From assembly GCA_027858275.1 (NCBI GenBank), contig JAQIDA010000157.1, positions 1 to 6,861 on the forward strand: DNA of 6,861 bases, written 5' to 3'. Below, in pieces: positions 6,374 to 6,861 of this stretch. Each line of letters begins with the position of its first letter. Position 1 is the first letter of the stretch. The DNA is from Candidatus Kapaibacterium sp. GTDB taxonomy: Bacteria; Bacteroidota; Ignavibacteria; Kapaibacteriales; UBA2268. A program made the position numbers and the translations under genes. Under the pieces are notes generated by a model, which was not told where the DNA came from, did not search any database, and saw only the letters and a program-made list of their open reading frames with translations.

Positions 6374-6419
6374 AACACGAGTGCCGAGATTGACTCCACC
6401 TAAGAAGGTTGAGCCCATC
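6335..6419. repeat. Inverted pair of 32-nt hairpin repeat units
   Basis: The unit at 6335-6366 on the + strand and the unit at 6388-6419 read on the - strand are copies of one sequence, identical at 26 of 32 positions, starting with GATGGGCTC and sharing a TTCTT loop core and a GTGG second arm. Each unit is itself a hairpin; the - strand copy is poorer, with two mismatches and one G-T pair in its 12-bp stem. A 21-base spacer separates them. The doublet fills the gap between two convergent genes. The - strand copy has no T-tract, so it is a weaker terminator for the opposing gene. Confidence 0.7.
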
Positions 6420-6439
6420 GAAGAGTAAGAGCGGAATTC

Positions 6440-6861
6440 TCAGAAAGTATAAGACAAATTTAGCCCGAATATCTCAATAGAACTATGCCGGGTTAAAATT
6501 AGGTTGCTTTCAAAATTAAAAACAAATCCGTTATAACCAAATCCTAATCTGGAAATCCCGGAAATCCCGTGATCATCATTTTCTTGCAGCCCTGAATGTT
6601 TGCCAAAAAAATGGGTCATTCCTACTCCAACATCAAAAACAAATAAGTATCCGGTGTCACTATAGTGCCCCCCAAAGCTTTTTCCAAACATATAATTTAT
6701 AATCCAACCACTAGTTGATTTACTAAAACCCTTCATGATATCAAGCTCAATAAAAGAAGGATAAATCGTTGACTCCTTTTCGTGAAACATTGCGGCAATT
6801 TTGATATAAGATCCGGTAGTAGTTTCGTCATCATATTCGGAGTCCGGTAAATCCATTGCTG
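6440..6861 (-). CDS. C-terminal part of a probable outer-membrane beta-barrel protein (partial)
   Basis: The frame runs from the right edge of the window to a TGA at 6440-6442, giving about 139 visible residues. The Met codon at 6854-6856 is probably internal: the frame stays open upstream of it and too little sequence is left to show a ribosome binding site. The protein has alternating polar and hydrophobic stretches rich in Gly and aromatics (YLFVFDVGVGMTHFFG, LGFGYNGFVFNF), typical of transmembrane beta-strands, and it ends in LNLSYTF with a terminal Phe, the usual signal for outer-membrane barrel assembly. No specific family is recognised. It points away from the operon (convergent) and has no evident link to amino-acid metabolism. 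Confidence 0.6.
   Translation of the reverse strand, partial: AMDLPDSEYDDETTTGSYIKIAAMFHEKESTIYPSFIELDIMKGFSKSTSGWIINYMFGKSFGGHYSDTGYLFVFDVGVGMTHFFGKHSGLQENDDHGISGISRLGFGYNGFVFNFESNLILTRHSSIEIFGLNLSYTF

Noticed and set aside
6440..6856. Complete gene starting at the Met codon 6854-6856
   Set aside because: The frame is open to the window edge, the product starts without a signal peptide although it looks like an exported barrel, and no ribosome binding site can be seen.

Overview
The window looks like part of a bacterial chromosome with moderate to slightly AT-leaning base composition (judged by eye, not computed). A C-terminal fragment of a probable outer-membrane beta-barrel at the right edge points to a diderm. 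Amino-acid-catabolism genes together with palindrome-rich intergenic repeats would fit a member of the FCB group or a similar anaerobic amino-acid fermenter. That placement is a guess; no marker gene is present.

Layout: 1-424 is a leader region with no convincing gene, apart from a possible 41-codon tail of an upstream ORF. Five genes then follow on the + strand: ornithine carbamoyltransferase (argF, 425-1339), carbamate kinase (arcC, 1351-2289), an aspartate-carbamoyltransferase-type enzyme (pyrB-like, 2379-3296), ornithine aminotransferase (rocD, 3518-4714), and a P-loop NTPase of the cyclic 2,3-diphosphoglycerate synthetase family (4986-6314). A convergent, truncated membrane-protein gene lies on the - strand (6440-6861).

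The genes share carbamoyl phosphate and ornithine. Run catabolically, OTC would phosphorolyse citrulline to ornithine and carbamoyl phosphate. Carbamate kinase would use the latter to make ATP, NH3 and CO2, and ornithine aminotransferase would pass ornithine to glutamate semialdehyde, hence proline or glutamate. The second carbamoyltransferase could feed the same carbamoyl-phosphate pool from N-carbamoyl-aspartate or a related compound, or could simply be the biosynthetic pyrimidine enzyme. It keeps most ATCase active-site residues but has Ser where E. coli has the aspartate-binding Gln231. No arginine deiminase or ATCase regulatory chain is in the window. The NTPase has no settled bacterial role, and its place here suggests a link to this pathway.

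The intergenic DNA is unusually palindromic. A 152-bp element at 3304-3455 consists of two perfect 13-bp-stem hairpins in inverted orientation, like a REPIN or MITE. An unrelated inverted pair of 32-nt hairpin units lies at 6335-6419 between the convergent genes, and one unit doubles as an intrinsic terminator. A GC-rich palindrome sits at 2301-2334 and a strong hairpin follows rocD. No RNA gene or CRISPR array was seen.
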